From Spirodela intermedia (taxonomy: Eukaryota; Streptophyta; Magnoliopsida; Alismatales; Araceae): 64,000 bases of DNA. The translations under genes and the position numbers were made by a program. The notes beneath the pieces were generated by a model, which was not told where the DNA came from, did no database searches, and saw only the letters and a program-made list of their open reading frames with translations. The stretch is from positions 5,047,878 through 5,111,877 of the forward strand of contig LR746264.1 of the NCBI GenBank assembly GCA_902729315.2, written 5' to 3'. Position 1 is the first letter of the stretch. Each line of letters begins with the position of its first letter. This document shows, piece after piece, positions 46,901 through 61,723 of the stretch.

Positions 46901-49900
46901 TCCAGTGGCAATGGTTTTTCAATAGATATTTGGCTCTCCTCAATGAAGTGTGATATTCAAGAAATCATTCTGAGACTTGAAAGAACCAAGGCTAAGATGA
47001 GAGTGCACTTGTACATTCTTTGAGATGCTATGCAGCGGGTAGAAAAAAAGGTGACGAAATTTGAATGTTTTCAAGACCCTTCAATCTGATACCTCCTTTC
47101 ATTGCCTTAAATGGAGGGTTTTCCTAATTTTGGGTTACCTTCATTTATTGTGTTTTCCTTCGTTGAATCTCGGTTACATTGAATGATAGTTTCAAAGCGC
47201 ACAAGTGATCCACAGTTCATTCATTAGATAGCCTATTGGGTCTGGGAATGCACCAAAGAGAATAATTACCGTTTAATACTGTTAAACTTTTGAATCTATC
47301 CTGTGGGGTCACCTGTCTAAATCGTTTTCCAAAGTGCATTATTAGATTTTCACGGTACTATTGATGGGCAATCTATTTTTTTCAATCATAGCTTGCGACG
47401 GTCTCTCTCATGTTGAAAATGTTGTTTAGCTCTCCATTTTATCTTCTCTATATCTTATTTCTCCGGGCTGGATCAAGTGTATTGCAAACATTTTTTTTTT
47501 TTGGGTCTCAGTTTTAGGTGACTTTTCTTTGTATAAAATACATCTTCACACTGGCATAGCCTTTCTTAATGTCACACTCTTGTAGCCTACCCTTATACCC
47601 ATTTTTTCATGGTGCAGAAATACTCTTCCCAGATTCCTTGTGTTTTGTCACTGCCTACTTGATGGGATGCCGATGCAGCCACAAATCATGTTATTTTGCA
47701 TTAGATGGAAATGATGACTGATTGTGTTTTATTGTGCACCAATTTGTTTGTAGAGTTTCCTCATCCTCATCTAAAACTATTTGGTTTAAGGATCTGTGTT
47801 GGTAGTTCTAATCTCGTCATACCCCAAGTACCTTTTGACATCCTCCCTTTGGTTTCCAGCAGGAATAATTTATAATTGATCCAATTCTTCTGTTAACTGT
47901 TATGTGCTTCATGGGCAGAGAGAAAGTAGAGGTTCAATGGGCTAGGTCAGGAATAATGCCACTCAGTTCAGCCTGTCCTATGGCATTGAAAAATATCAAA
48001 CATTTCTTCTTATAAGAGTTTACTGACTTGGAATTCGGTTCTAACTTTGTGAGTTTAGGAAAAAGCCAGACTGAAGAGCATCAATGTTACGTTTTCTGTA
48101 TGCACAAGTCAAACTTTCATACTCCGAAACTGCTTTGCTAATGAATAAAATATACTATTTTGCTCTAAATTCATACAAAAACAACTAATCGTAACTTTAA
48201 TATATACATGATCACAGTAGACTGGATGGTCTACTCCATATTGTTAAATCACGTTCGCATCTTCCCCAATCAGGTTGCGGGAAAGAGGAGGTAAAGAGGC
48301 TAGTGCTGGCAGGTGGTGGGAAGTTATCACTGGCAATAAGTAGTGGTAACAGGATCACATCAGTATAGATTCTTCATGTTCTATAGTGGGAAGTGGGCAT
48401 TGATTGATGGTAGGGTAAGATGGACGAAATACATAGGTGATAGGTGAGCAGATCTGTCAATGCACTGTTTCACCAACATGGAGTGTAGATAATCTTCTTC
48501 TTCAGTTGAAGGTATGAGCAATTGCCAAGCGAAGGTAGGTGGTGGCATATGGCAGTGATCTTTTTCTTCTTGATTTTCTATAGTCAACAATGGAAGATGA
48601 CATGAGCTGACTTGCGCAGGTCAAAGTGTTGAGAATATTTTAAAATACCCTGTTGAATGTAGTTTCATCTTAGATATAACCCTGCGATTATAGAAATAAA
48701 CCCGCGATTATAATGGTGGGCTTACACCGCTTATTGGCAGTTTGTTTTGGAGTTAGTGGCCCATTAACTCTTAAATTCCCTTTGCTTGTTCCTCCTCCCT
48801 TTCTATCTCTCTCAAAATAAAGTAGAACTAACTTTGTGCATCATGCATAGAACTTTGGATTTGTCTTTCCAATCAATGCAGTGCGTCTACCTCAGGAAAG
48901 AAACTTAATCTGACTGTTTGATGCACTTTCAGGACTTCCTAGAAGATCTGTGGGATCGTGTCCAGGACTTACTAAATAATGGGTGGAAAGCTGATAGCGG
49001 TATGCTTTCATGCTATTTTAATGCATTATAACTCTTCTCTCACTTACGCAGTCTAGTTATGTTTTTTTTTCTTTTCGGTAATTTTCATATGCCAGTTGGA
49101 TGTAAACTAATATGCTTTCTTGATGAGTGGCAGAACACTCGTCTAGGACAACATTTCACTTCTTTTAGGATTTTTGTTGTTGTTGCATGCCATTTGGAAA
49201 ATATTTTTTTGATGACAATCCATCTTTCTGTTTTTGGCCTTTCAATTGGGGAAATTTTGTGTTGGTGGAGATATCTTTGCCATGAGCATTAAATGGCAGA
49301 CCTTTCAAACTATGACAAATAAACAGGCTTATCTTGTGCTTCTGAATGACTATACTAAGGCTAATTTTCACGAAAGATTGTTTTATATATTTCATCTCTT
49401 GATATCTGTTGAGAATTGATCTTGGTTGAGATCCTTGCAACTTGGAGAATAAAAGGAGTTGATCTTCACGATCCTCCTCTTCCAGGAAGATGAATCAGTC
49501 ATCACTTCTTGGAGCAGAGTTTCTACAATCCCAAAATCTCACATCAGTTATCTTGGTTTCCCTCTTAAGTGCAGGTTACATGAGTTAATGGGTCAGGCCC
49601 ATTACATGTCTTTAAGTGGATCCCTTAACAGTCTAATGGATCCACTTAACATAGGGAATGACAGAGAAGGACGAAAATACAGTGAAAAAAAACAGATAGA
49701 AAGGAAAAACAATCCTAGAGAGTTCAACAATATCAAATGTCTAGAGGAACATTTTCAAGGAATCCAGCCTCATCTAGATCTCTGTGCTTAGATTTCAAGT
49801 ACATGCTGAGGTTTTTGGAAGATGAGTTGTGTCTGGGTCGATTCTTGGTTTCATGACACCCTTAAATCATTTTCATGCAGTCATTGGCAATGCTATTAGT

Positions 49901-52900
49901 TTGGGACTGTTCAAGGACGATTTCGTATTTTTCTAGGAAAGAATGCTTTTGTTTGTGCTATATTTGTTTCTCCTTGAAGATTTGTTTCAATAACAGAAAA
50001 GAAAACTTATGCTTGTCTGGAACTATATTATAGTTGAAATAGAATGGATAACCTGCATTCCATTTCATCAGCATCTAAACCCAAATGAAATGATAGATGA
50101 GGTAAGAATGATTAAAGTATAAGCTCTTCAATTTTTTGAACTAGTAACAATGATAGTTCATCTTCTCAAAGATATTGGTCAAATGTTGCAATGTATCATC
50201 CATGGTTATAAGTACTCTTCCATAAGACCGAAAGGGAAGGCTTACGGGTGAAATTTTAGGCTATGATTTTTCATGCCGTTCAAGAAGAGTTCGATCAAAA
50301 GCCCAACACGAGTATTTAGCGAACTGGTTTAAATGAATTCTTCAAGAGATAAGAAGCATGTATCATGATTTTAGTAAAGGAGGAAAGGAGCTCATAAACT
50401 TCTTAAGAGTCTACTTTGCAGGTTACAATTTTGTTCTTCTATTGATACCAGATTCAAAGTTGGTGGGCCTCCTTGTATTTCCAAGCCCAATGAGTAGCTG
50501 ATAACTTGTTATGTGGCTTCAGACCGGAGATCGCCTTTTGGTGAAAGGGAAATGAATCCATTATCACTTTTCGAGAAAACAAAATATACACTATGCAATT
50601 GGTCAAAGTCAGCTCGGTTTTTTTGTGGCATTGGTCCATTTGCATCCGTTGGCCAGTCCATGTTTTATTAGTCTCATCTTTGAGTCCTGGAAGAATTGCT
50701 GTAAATCTGTCTAATTATTCAATGGTCAGCTGTCCAGAGCCAATGAAACCGTAAAGAATGCAGCTTAACCATTTTATAATGACTCTCCTTCTGGTGCTTT
50801 GAAGAGGTCAGTGAGAACGAATTTTGAAAATTTGTGATCACCTGTAAACTGGTTCTCAAACCATATAGTAGGCAGTTGGTAGATAGGTTTTCTTAACTTG
50901 CCCCCGGAAGGATTTTAAGGAACAATTAACTCTCCATGCTAGTGGTCAAATTGAGATTTCTAAGATAAGTGAGGCGACAATGCCAATGCCAATCCTTGTA
51001 CAGGTGAAAAAAAAGGATCTGTGGCAAGCCGTTGATGGATGATCTTCAGTTTTTAGCTTTTGGTAGACTGTTATCTACTAATCCCTCTTTTGTTCGTCTC
51101 CTGAAGACTCTTTCATTTTGTTCACTGTTCACTCCATCCTGTTTTTAATTTATACTACATTTTGTATGCTTGCACATGCTTGGTGCCGGCCATCGATATG
51201 CCATAAAGGTTTTTGGGAGCACGTTGAACCCATACTAGGACACTATTTTGAATGTGCCACTATCTACTTTCTAAACTATATTCCTGATCTTTTAATTTGT
51301 GGGTAAACTAGGATTCTGTTTTCGTCTAGTTTTTTTGGGTATTTCCTCATGAATTTGTATCCTTTCTAAAATGTTTTTTGCAATACAGTTCCCAGACCCT
51401 ATCTGCAATTCGAATCACAGCTAGTAGTTGGGCAGTCCCATGATTTTGCTCCAGTCAGCTGCCCTGATCAACCTTCATCCCTTTCTTCACTCTCTAGTGT
51501 CTCTTTTGGAAGGGAAAAACATGTTGCTGACTTGAAGTACCCCCGACGACTTCGAAGACTTAATATATTTCCAGCCAACAAAGTTGAGGTAAACTTAAGA
51601 CGGATACCATTTCTCAGCAAGCAATTTTGTTTACTTTTCTTCAAGATTATTTCTTTCAAGTAATAAAGCTCACCTGTAAAAAATGCTTTTGTGGATTTGA
51701 AATTTGTGTATCAGTGGATGTCAAACGTGAGAAAGTTCCTCTATGGAAGCTGTCAAGATGAGTGGACGCAGGGAAAAGAGAACATGAATGGGTTGCAATG
51801 TCCTATCCAATCATGGAATCTTATAGACTCTTTACAGACTTTGAATATAAAAATGGAAAGTACGTTTATACAAAGTGGGACGATTAAAGATTAAAGTTGG
51901 CCGAAATTATATAATACAACTCTACCCGAATAGCTGCTAAGATTGATGACAATATTCTTTTTTCTACCCCGTATTTCATGGGGTACGCTGTTAGAAACGA
52001 ATACTAATATTTGAATTGCACGTTTTTTAACTTCTAAGAGTGGAAGAAATTCGCATGTGATGTCTGATATGCTAAATTGAAACTATGAAATTGCTAATTT
52101 TGGTATTTTATATCATAGAGCTCAGACCTTGTCTCTCGTTGAGGGAATCCTGATGAATGCCAGATGCAAAGCTTTGTACATCTCTCACTTTCATTCTGGT
52201 TTGTGGTACAATGTTAGTTACGTAGTGTTAAGGTTTCATGCATCTTCCCTGGTCCTTTTTGTTGAATCTTTCATTGGTTGATAAAAATTTGTTGGAGCTA
52301 ATCACACAGTAAAACCTCTGAATAGATTTCTTACTATATTTTTTATTTTTTAAAAGAAAATGTTGACAGGTTCTAACTTTTATGGCAAGTAAAATACAGA
52401 TACATAATTATGGATTGGAACTAGTCAGTACTGGTATCATTGATTATGAGTCTTTGTGTGGAAGAGTAGACATTGGTGATACATAATACAAAGAAAAGCC
52501 TTGCGGGTTGGAATCATTCATGAAGTCAATTTTTCCCATTGCTAAGTACCAAATTACTTGTATTTTGGTGTATGATGATTACTTTTAATCTTTATATATA
52601 TATCTTATTGTGACTTGGATTCTGTGAATTCAATGAAGAGTGGGTTATTCCGTCTCCCAAAAAGTGATTTTAACGTATTAGGTTGCTTAGTCTTTGTTGC
52701 TATTTGGATATGAGTTACTTACTGTGGTACATCTGAATGACAGAGTATACAACCTATTGACCGTTTTATCCTGGAAGAATATCTACTGGATGTGCTGTTT
52801 TTCTTCAGTGGCTGGTTCGTATCAGTTTATTAAATTTCTCTTGATCCTTTTGTGGTCGTTTAATTCTCACATAGCTTTACAGTAGTTTACTTTGTTTGCT

Positions 52901-55900
52901 CTGAACAACGATATTCACCTTTTTTTACATTGTGCTTTCGTTATATCCACTTCATTATCCACTTATCTCTAATCTCAAACACTAGAATCGAGTGTCTCTT
53001 CATTAGCGTCGGATGCGTCGTGGATTATTTTTTGAGATCATGTTTAGGCTATTTATTTCTTAGTTCAGTACATAAAAACCTTTTGCTGATCATTTTCTCC
53101 TCCTTTTTTTTTTTGAACATTTGTTTCATGGAAAGATAGCCGGAAAGAATGTGCTACATATATGGCTGGACTTCCCGTACCCTTTAGATATGAGTACTTG
53201 ATGGCAGAGACAATATTTTCACAGGTGAGAATTAATTCTTGCATAATGTTTTGACATACTTTCAAATCTCAATCCATGTTCCCTCTTTGTGCTTCGTGGG
53301 AGTGTATTTGGTATCGCCAGCCATCTTGCTGATTTTTATATACATACTGTCAGTGACTTGGGTCGTCCCCAGTTATTGAATGGCCATGTGGACATTGTGA
53401 CGATCTGTAGACAGTTTGGCTATGGGTTTCGGTATCCGTTTGGGTTGTTGAGTCTTATAAGCGTTTAATTCATGGAGAAAGCCTTTCACATGACGTGAAG
53501 ACCGCTAGGTGTGGAGATGGTGGGCTCAAGAGTGCCCTTCTTGGTAATGGGGGTTTATTTATTCATTGCTGATGGAAGTGTGGCGTCTTTCATTATGTGT
53601 GTGCCTTTTTCCGAGGTAGAAGTTGCTGTTTTCTTGTTTTACGGATTAGTTTCTTATCATATGTTTTTGGGCTTCCAAATTAAAACTGCTTAATTCTCAC
53701 AACATTTGTTTCTTCCCACTCTTAGATCTCCACTTTCTACTTTGGCAGGTTTTTGAGGTTAATGGAGCGGCTGCTCTTTCTGTGTGGTTATCTGATTTTG
53801 GGTGGGGTTAGGTTGTGCTGCAATGACAAGTTTTGTAGAGACACTCATAGGAGACTGAGAGGATGTAGGTGGGTTCTTCTTTGTGCTATCGCACATGGAT
53901 GTTCGTAATCTGCCTCGTGAGTGGCTTAAACATGGCTACTCTTGAGGGAAATCAACTCATCCTTATGAGTTTCAGTCAAAATTTGTATGAATATGACGGC
54001 ATTCACCGTCTGTTATGGGATTCATCAGTATTTAAACACAGTCATCATTCGCTTTTTGAACATCATTCTAAATGTCTAGTCAACATCAATGTATCAATGG
54101 TCGTCCAGTGCCTGGCTTATGCAGGATTGGATAGATGTAGCCGAACTTGAGCTGTTGCTTTGTATTGGTGCAGTTCCTTCATGCATATAACTAGATCCTT
54201 TTGGGGATGGTGCATTCCCATCAATTAGGTATTTACTTTGCTCACTGTCAGGATTAGTCGAAATTCTTTGTTTTCTAGGGAATCCTGCCTAATCGTTTGC
54301 AGTAATTCTTATCCAAGTGACGTCTCTATTTTTTTTCCCATGCAAGAGATAAAGATAAGAGTATCTCATACTTTTTTCTCTGGAATGATCCAGTGGTCTG
54401 TTGCCAAGAAAATTTATCAGCAAACAAGGATGAAAAAAACTAGATAATTTTCATTATTGACATGTCATACGCTGAGATTTTATTGCTATATAGGTTGGAT
54501 TATATGTATTCCCTTGCGTAATTGCTTTATCAGAAGTTAAACAGTGACGAAGTGGATTAATTTTTATGATCCCCATCGTTAACCCTATTTCATTACGGAA
54601 GTAGAAGTAACTATGCCACGCCTGTGTAATGTCTGAAAATTAGGCTGAAATGAATACATCCTATCAGAGAGACACCTGTGCTCAATTCAGTCCATTGAAC
54701 ATGTACTACGCACGGATCAGACAAGTTGGGTGGTGAGCGCCCAGTTCTGGCTTATTCACAACGATGAGTCGTACCCCATTGACAATTTGATCGAAGACCT
54801 AATTGATCCAGGATTCTTCCCTACTATCCATATTCTATTTGTTTCTTTACATAGAATATTATTTACTTGTAGGTCCTAGTAATTTTGAAATTGTTAACTA
54901 AGTTTATTGTTGTAACCATATCTTTTTTTTGTTTCATGTGTGCAGCTTCTGTTGCTACCTCATGCTCCATTCAAACCCCTGTATTACACATTGGTTATTA
55001 TTGACCTTTGCAAGGTAAGCATGATATAGTCTCGGTTTCGTGTTTCAACTGTTTGTTGATATGTAAAGTTTTGTGAAGGACGTGTGACATTTGTTTCCTT
55101 TTTAAAAACAAACTGGTTTCTGATCTGTAGTCAATATATGCTGCTATAATGTTTAATATATACATTTGTTGATAATCATACAAGTACTTCTTGTTGTCAC
55201 TCTATAATTTAAATGACCTAAACTCTTATGTTTTCGAGTACAATGAGGTTTTGAGGGGTAGACGACGAATGAGGAATTATCTCCTTCCATTGTGAATGTG
55301 TTTTAGCATACCGATGAGTCTTGGTTTCGTTTTTTTTATAAGAATACCAAGAATACCTCTCTTCCATGACCTCGAAAGCTATTTTTTATGTAAAACCTGA
55401 TTATGTACTTCATGCTAATTTTTTTTCTGAAGTAAACTATAATCTATCGAGAGTAATCGATATGATTATGACGGTCACTAGCGGACATTTGCATTTGGAA
55501 ATTTTCTCTTAATTAATTTGTTTGCGGTACAATATTTATCTTTCATCTCTCCTATTTAGACATAACGCAATAAAGCTTTTGTTTTTTGACGGATATAATT
55601 TATAAAAAACTGAGGCGCTGCACAGTAGTATGCTCTGAACAGATCGATTTTCTCCTTAAAACTTTCTTTTGGCTCTACTGCCTGTTGGATCTTCTTCATC
55701 AGTGTTCTTATCTAATGCATCTTTTACTGGCTGGTATATGGACATACCTTACGATTAATAAATTGCCTAAAGTATTTTTTTGTCATGATAAGACTGGAAA
55801 GTTTGAAATTATCTGTTTTACAAGCTTTTATTTTGAATATACTAAGCTATTATATCCCGCATTTTGTTGTTGTACCCGATTAATTTTTCTGTGGAGAGTA

Positions 55901-58900
55901 GAAAGTCTGTTGGATCCTTTGCTTGTTTACAACTTCTGCACCTTACCTGGTGATTTTTCTTTAAATGATTATTCTAGGCTCTTCCAGGAGCGTTCCCGTC
56001 AGTTGTAGCTGGTGCAGTCCGCGCATTGTTTGACAGAATTGCCGACTTGGATATGGAGTGTCGCTCCAGACTAATTTGCTGGTTTTCTCATCACTTGTAA
56101 GTTTTGCCTTGTGGAGTTGTTTGTGGTCGGGTCGATATGCCCTAGGAACTGAATGAATGCCTGTAATCTACATGTCTATAACAGAAATAACTTTTTTCAA
56201 AATAATCTAACTCACAAATATCTCATTGTCTGTCTTCATGTGCATTTTTTTTTTACAGTTTCTTGCTCTTACCCTGTTTGACATGTCTTCAAGTTTCATG
56301 ACCTCTTGCCATTACCTAATCTGATCCATTTATATTGTCTCAGACTTCTGATAAGTTTATTTTTGAGAACTCTTATAGTATAGTATTGGATAAATCTTGA
56401 TGGATGTTTCCACGTGTTTCTAAGGCCATCGTTGCCAATAATTGTTGGGGTCCATGATCATAGAATATGAAATGTTTTTTTATTCATTTAGTGGTGGTAT
56501 TTATAACTAGGAAAAAATATGCATTCATGTTGAAAAATAAAAAGTAAAGGACAAATAAAATAAAAACTAGACAGAAATTGGGGCTACTGGGCATCATGTC
56601 TTGGCAGCGCATATCAGTGCTTGCTTTGTTTCGACTTGGACACTGAAATACTGTTTGCATCGTAAGGTGCTTTTATTTTTTCTCTTAAATTTGTGGCAAG
56701 AATGACTTGTATTGTTTTCTCTTTAATAGAGTGTGTTGCTTATGTTTTACTATGTTTATACCTTCAGCTAAAGTCTCTGCTAAGTAACAATTGCCTTCAT
56801 ATTCTTTCTATCTCAGATCAAATTTTCGATTTGTTTGGCCTTGGGAAGATTGGGCATATGTCATAGACTTCCCAAGGTGGGCACCTCAACGCATCTTCGT
56901 TCAAGAAGTTCTGGAGAAGGAAGTTCGTTTATCATATTGGGATAAGATCAAACAGGTATTTTTTTTGGTTAATCCTGTTATGTTTACTGGATAGACTAAA
57001 GGCATGGGGAATAAGTATCACATTCCGGTAGAAACCTGATCCTGGTGTAGTCAATTTGAATGTTGCTTCTGAATTCTTTTATTTCAATATAGCAGCTTTT
57101 ACCATCCTAACTGACATGGCTTCAGGGATGTTTCTTATTCTTCGACCTCATATACTCATTTTGCTGTCTTCTAGACTTTGGGTTAGAAAATAGCATTGCA
57201 ATTACTGGACGAAACTTTTAAATTTTTAATCATAGTTTAATTCGATATAATTACGTGCATATCTTTGGTTTTGTGCAAAGTTTGCTGTTGAATGTAGAAT
57301 AGTTGGCTTTGAAATTTCTAAAACTGTGGAAACCGTTGGAGAGGATTCTTCAGTCTTAAACAAACTTGTAAAGATTTTTCCATTCTTCCATTTCAGTTTT
57401 CCAAGTTTTAAGTAAACTGGATCCGATTTTTTTTGCGTTGGTGTGGTTTCATGAACAGAAAAAGAAATTATACAAAAAGATGGGACGAGAATATCGCTTT
57501 GGTTAAGTGAAACTCATTTCGTTAGAACTGTTTGGAGTCTGTAGTGCTGCTAAAATGAAAGCTTTGTCCTTTGACGGTTATGTTTGTGATAGAAAACCCT
57601 TCATTGATCTGTGCCCTGAATTTTAATCATATTTTATCTTTTATTGTCTTTTTCGCGGAGGGGTATGCAGACAACTGCACCCTTACTGTGGCACAAAATG
57701 AATCCTATCATAAGAGTCCAATCACATCAGTTTTCCATCTAGTTCATGGAAGTTATACAGAATACTATCCCTCAAGTTGCCGAACTATAGTTTGTGAATG
57801 CATCTTCATTGATTTTCTGACAGACATCAGATTCTAATTATTCAGTAATCCTTCTCATTCTAGAGAACTTTGCTAAAATAATCCTCTGCCAATGATTGTG
57901 GAAGTCACCACGGCTTCTTTCTTTCCATTCCCCATAAATTTGTAATATTTCCATTTGCTTATTATTAGCTTTTATGCTTCCTTATCATTGAGTTGTTGCC
58001 TGTAGTTTAAAATTTTCAAATACTAGACTCCCATTGAATAATTTCTCCAGTTTTATGTCATCTTAAATTTATATAGCAAAAGTTACTTTTAATTTTTTGA
58101 AGCAACATCATATGTTTAATTCACATTTTATTTAAAAATAATCGTCAATGGTTTTTCTTGTTGATTCACTTTAGATCTGATATAAATTCTATATTTGCTT
58201 GTTATTCAATTATTTTGTTCTAATTATTATTTTTTTCTGCTTGTCTTTCACGTTTCCTCATTAAAGAGCATTGATAATGCTAGTTCACTTGAGCAATTGC
58301 TCCCACCAAGAGGTGGACCTTGTTTCAAATTTAGCACAGAGGACGGAAAGGAAATAACAGAAAGACATACTCTCTCTTCTGAACTCAGCAGCATGGTGAA
58401 GGGAAGGAAAACCGCCCGTGAACTCTCTTCATGGGCTGAAGAGAAAATAATTTCAGTACATGGTTCTAAAGATGCTCTTGAAGTGGTTGTCCAGACTCTT
58501 CTTGATATTGGTTCAAAAAGTTTCACTCATCTTACGACTGTTTTAGAGAGATACGGTCAAGTCATTTCTGGTTTATGCTCGGACGAGGAGAAACAGGTTT
58601 GGCTAATCAATGAAGTTAGTTCATTCTGGAAGAATAGTACTCAGATGACTGCTCTGACTATAGATAGGATGATGGCATATCGCCTTGTATCGAATGTAGC
58701 CATTGTTGCTTGGGTCTTCTCTCCAGTGAATGTCGAGCAGTTCCACCTATCAGATCGAGCATGGGAGGTGAGTTCTTATGATAAAGCTTGTCTGTTTGGT
58801 TTTACATAGTTGGAATGTTTATTTGGAATACTTAATGCTGTAGTCATATCAATAATATGGTTAAAAATATCACTTTTGTTTTGATTCCGTGAAATGTAGA

Positions 58901-61723
58901 GAAATGTTAACTGTTGGACAGTAATTACAACTCAGATATCATTTCTTTCGAGTAAAATACCTTGTCACTTCTTCACGGCTTTAGAGTTTATTTTGAGAAA
59001 ATTGAGATAGTGGAAAGAAAAAAAGTAAAAAATGTTGAAATGATGAGTGATGGCATGTGATCTCCTGGGCAGTGGCTCCTTTAGCTGGTAACCACAAGGG
59101 ATTTAATGTCCTACCGAATTATCACAATGGATTCATTGGTTGAAGTTTCGTGGATGCAAACAGCATTGCAGAGATAGCATCAGGCGAAATGTGAACCATT
59201 TTACCAAATCGTCGCTGTGATGATCCGTCATGCTGACGTTGACCATGTATAAATCAGTTGTCTTTAATTCATGTATGAAATTGATTTTACCTTGCGACAT
59301 CATTTGTGCAACTGCTTGGATGTAAGACTGTTTTTGATGGATATTAATGGTTTTTTCTGGACTAGTGCGTAAAATGAGACGCGAGAGAAGACTTGAGAGA
59401 AAAATCTCAGAAGCCATCACTAGAAAAAATGAACGAGAAGTATGCCATTCTAGTGAAGAAAGAATATGGATGGAGAATTTCAAGGGTTTTGGTACCCAGA
59501 TAAAAAAAATAAAATTCTTAATGATATGTGCAAGGTAATAAAATGCTACTCGGCTCATTATTTGGCCCACTTACCCAACCTTCTTTGACATCATAACGAT
59601 TACCAGCTTTCTGCTAATGAGAGGAGGTTAGGAAAACAGAGTTTCGACTGAGCTTGCCGGTTTTGTGCTCGTGGCTGTGTTGCATGATGGGAAACTTTGT
59701 GGCTTGGTAAAGCCATACTTAAGTGGTTTGCCTCATGAAAAATTCAACGCCGCCGGCAGCATTTTTTCAAAAGTCATAAAGCTGGAGAAGTATATTCTGT
59801 TCAATATATAATGATGTGTCATTTGTTGGGAAGTTGCACCTGGGGATAACTGATGGTTTTAAAAAGGCCTCAGGATTTGCCAATTTTTAGTATATATTTG
59901 TTAAACACCTGCTATTTAAAATATTTTACAGATTTTTTCCTTGCGGGCAAGTTCCATTTGGGCTCTTTTAAAATTTTTCTCGCATTGAGTATCGTATTTC
60001 CTTCTTTATTACAGATCTTAAGGAATGCAGTTAACAAGACTTACAACCGGATATCCGATCTTAGGAAGGAGATTTCGTCAATTGAAAAGAGTGTTATATC
60101 TGCTGATGAATCTGCTCTCGCTGCCAAAAATGAGCTTGATGTCGCTGAATCCAAGTTGGAGGTTGTTAACGGTGAGCCTGTACAGGCTGAAAAGCCAGGT
60201 AGACTAAAACGTCTTAAAGCATACGCTGAAAAAGCTAGGGAGCAGTCAGTATCTGCTCGTGAATCCTTGGAAGCTAAAGAAGCACTTCTTGCTCGAGCAC
60301 TTGAAGAAAATAAGGTACTCTGGTGGGGCAGGGTTTCTTTAAATGCTTAAAGATTTACTCTTATTATCAGATTAATTCATTCCTCTTTAGAACCTGGAAT
60401 CACACGATTATTTTGAAAATTATAAAACATGATAGTACTCTGGCCTCTGGAGAGATGTAGCATTCTTTGTATGTGCAATAATCTTGCCAACCATTGCTTT
60501 CTACATGTTTACTAGGTACACGCATATTTCTAGATCTTACTTCATAAATAGTTCGTAGTCTTATCGTCACAGTTTTAGGATCATGTGGGCACTGTGGGGC
60601 TCTTATTTATCTCAATATAACACAAACATAATAGACAAAGAAAACATTTTATTTTATAAATATATTGGATATGATGCCACAATGTTTGAGATCTACCAAT
60701 TGCTCTCACAATGTTCTTGCTAACCGTGATCTGAATCTTTTTCATAAATATCCTAATTGATGCTACTTTGAATTTTTCTGGCGCTGCTGTTGTGTTCTAT
60801 ATGAAACTACGAGTACTGTGGGCGAGGCTTATTATGTTGGAAAACGTTGACACAGAGTACCACAAATATAAGATAAATCTGACTCCTTTTGCATACGTAA
60901 CCTTGAGGTTGGACTTTCGGGTCATCTTGGAGCGTGCAATTCTTCTATTTCTGTGGGGATTTTCCTCTCGTGAAATGATTTGGGTTCGAACCAATTCTTG
61001 GTTACATTGGGAAGCTCACCTCGGGTGATTTCTTTTTTTCCTGGGGGATTTTGTCCTTTGAAAACTCGTGCCATTTCTGTGGTGGAGGATCATTCACGTT
61101 AACACTCATCAGAGCATAAAACCTGCCCTCAATGCCTCTAACGCGCAGTCCCACCTTCACAGGTCCTGTTCTATTCCTTGTACAAGAACTTTGCAAGTGT
61201 GCTTGGGGAGCGCTTGCAGCAAGTGTGCGTCAACGGTAAATTGCCGAGTTCAGAGCCTGTTGAGGTAGATGAAATGGGTGTTGATTCTGAGGAACCATCA
61301 AAGATGCAACTTGACTCCGAAAATGGAAAACCCGAGAACAGGTGAGCTCAGTTTTTGGGTCCGGGTTTTTCTTTTCTGGGTGGGTGTGGACCTCTTTCAT
61401 GACAAACCCTTGGCTGTTGGAAGGGCGAGCAACAGCTACAACGTTGGAGAGCAGGAGCAATGGTGCCGATCGACACTGGGCTACGTCAAAGCTTTTTCAA
61501 GAGAATATGCTACTGAGGTTTGGCTGCCATCTGACCACTCCTCTTTTATCTGCATGGATTATTTCGTGTTGTATCTGTCTGGCATTAGCTATCTCTGCCT
61601 CTTAATCGATTCTTCACCTCGCAGATTTGGCCTCACGTTGAGAAGCTGAGCGCCGAGGTGTTTGAAGATGCCCATCCGATCTTCAAGAGAGTTGTTTATG
61701 CCGGGCTGGGCATGCCCTCTTGA
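37927..61723 (+). CDS. CBP80: Nuclear cap-binding protein large subunit CBP80 (ABH1)
   Basis: Nineteen exons: 37927-38043, 41001-41060, 41992-42048, 42411-42482, 43017-43079, 44981-45157, 45829-45954, 48933-48999, 51389-51588, 52744-52814, 53140-53224, 54946-55014, 55978-56096, 56817-56955, 58267-58767, 60015-60314, 61163-61341, 61424-61517, 61625-61723. They give 864 residues (Arabidopsis ABH1 about 848) and all phases agree. Landmarks: WRMLLLRIGDKCPEYG at the N-terminus, FLIQCAEEMPHKIPFYGVL, FETLLSSAATTVDEEAGNPAW, RRLRRLNIFPANKVE, YMAGLPVPFRYEYLMAETIF, LVSNVAIVAWVFSP, NKTYNRISDLRKEISSIEK, and the C-terminal CRSTLGYVKAFSREYATEIW. CBP80 is an all-helical MIF4G-repeat protein. With CBP20 it binds the mRNA 5' cap in the nucleus, assisting splicing, export and miRNA precursor processing; loss in Arabidopsis gives ABA hypersensitivity. 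Introns 1, 7 and 8 are 2.4-3.0 kb, contain (TA)n runs and no recognisable gene. Confidence 0.97.
38948..38968. repeat. (TA)n microsatellite in CBP80 intron 1
   Basis: About ten TA units. A second TA run is at 39723-39740 in the same intron, and a third at 45702-45720 in intron 6. All are in AT-rich intronic DNA. Confidence 0.85.
49612..49649. repeat. Perfect 12-bp inverted repeat in CBP80 intron 8
   Basis: TTAAGTGGATCC at 49612-49623 is repeated as its reverse complement GGATCCACTTAA at 49638-49649, leaving a 14-base loop. It would form a small hairpin in RNA or DNA. No flanking target-site duplication is obvious. Confidence 0.85.

Noticed and set aside
47540-47680. Antisense stretch with a VGY-containing segment recalling the Copia integrase C-terminus
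   Set aside because: Too short and broken by stops; nothing else in intron 7 supports a retroelement in that orientation. A translated repeat search would decide.
60970-61000. GGTTCGAACC resembling a tRNA T-arm
   Set aside because: No matching acceptor stem, D-arm or anticodon arm could be found upstream at tRNA spacing. It is a chance palindrome in CBP80 intron 16.
862-61723. Idea of a functional gene cluster (JMJ24, LD, CBP80)
   Set aside because: These are unlinked single-copy genes in Arabidopsis as far as I recall, and the genes between them have unrelated roles. Adjacency is better explained by chance or local synteny.
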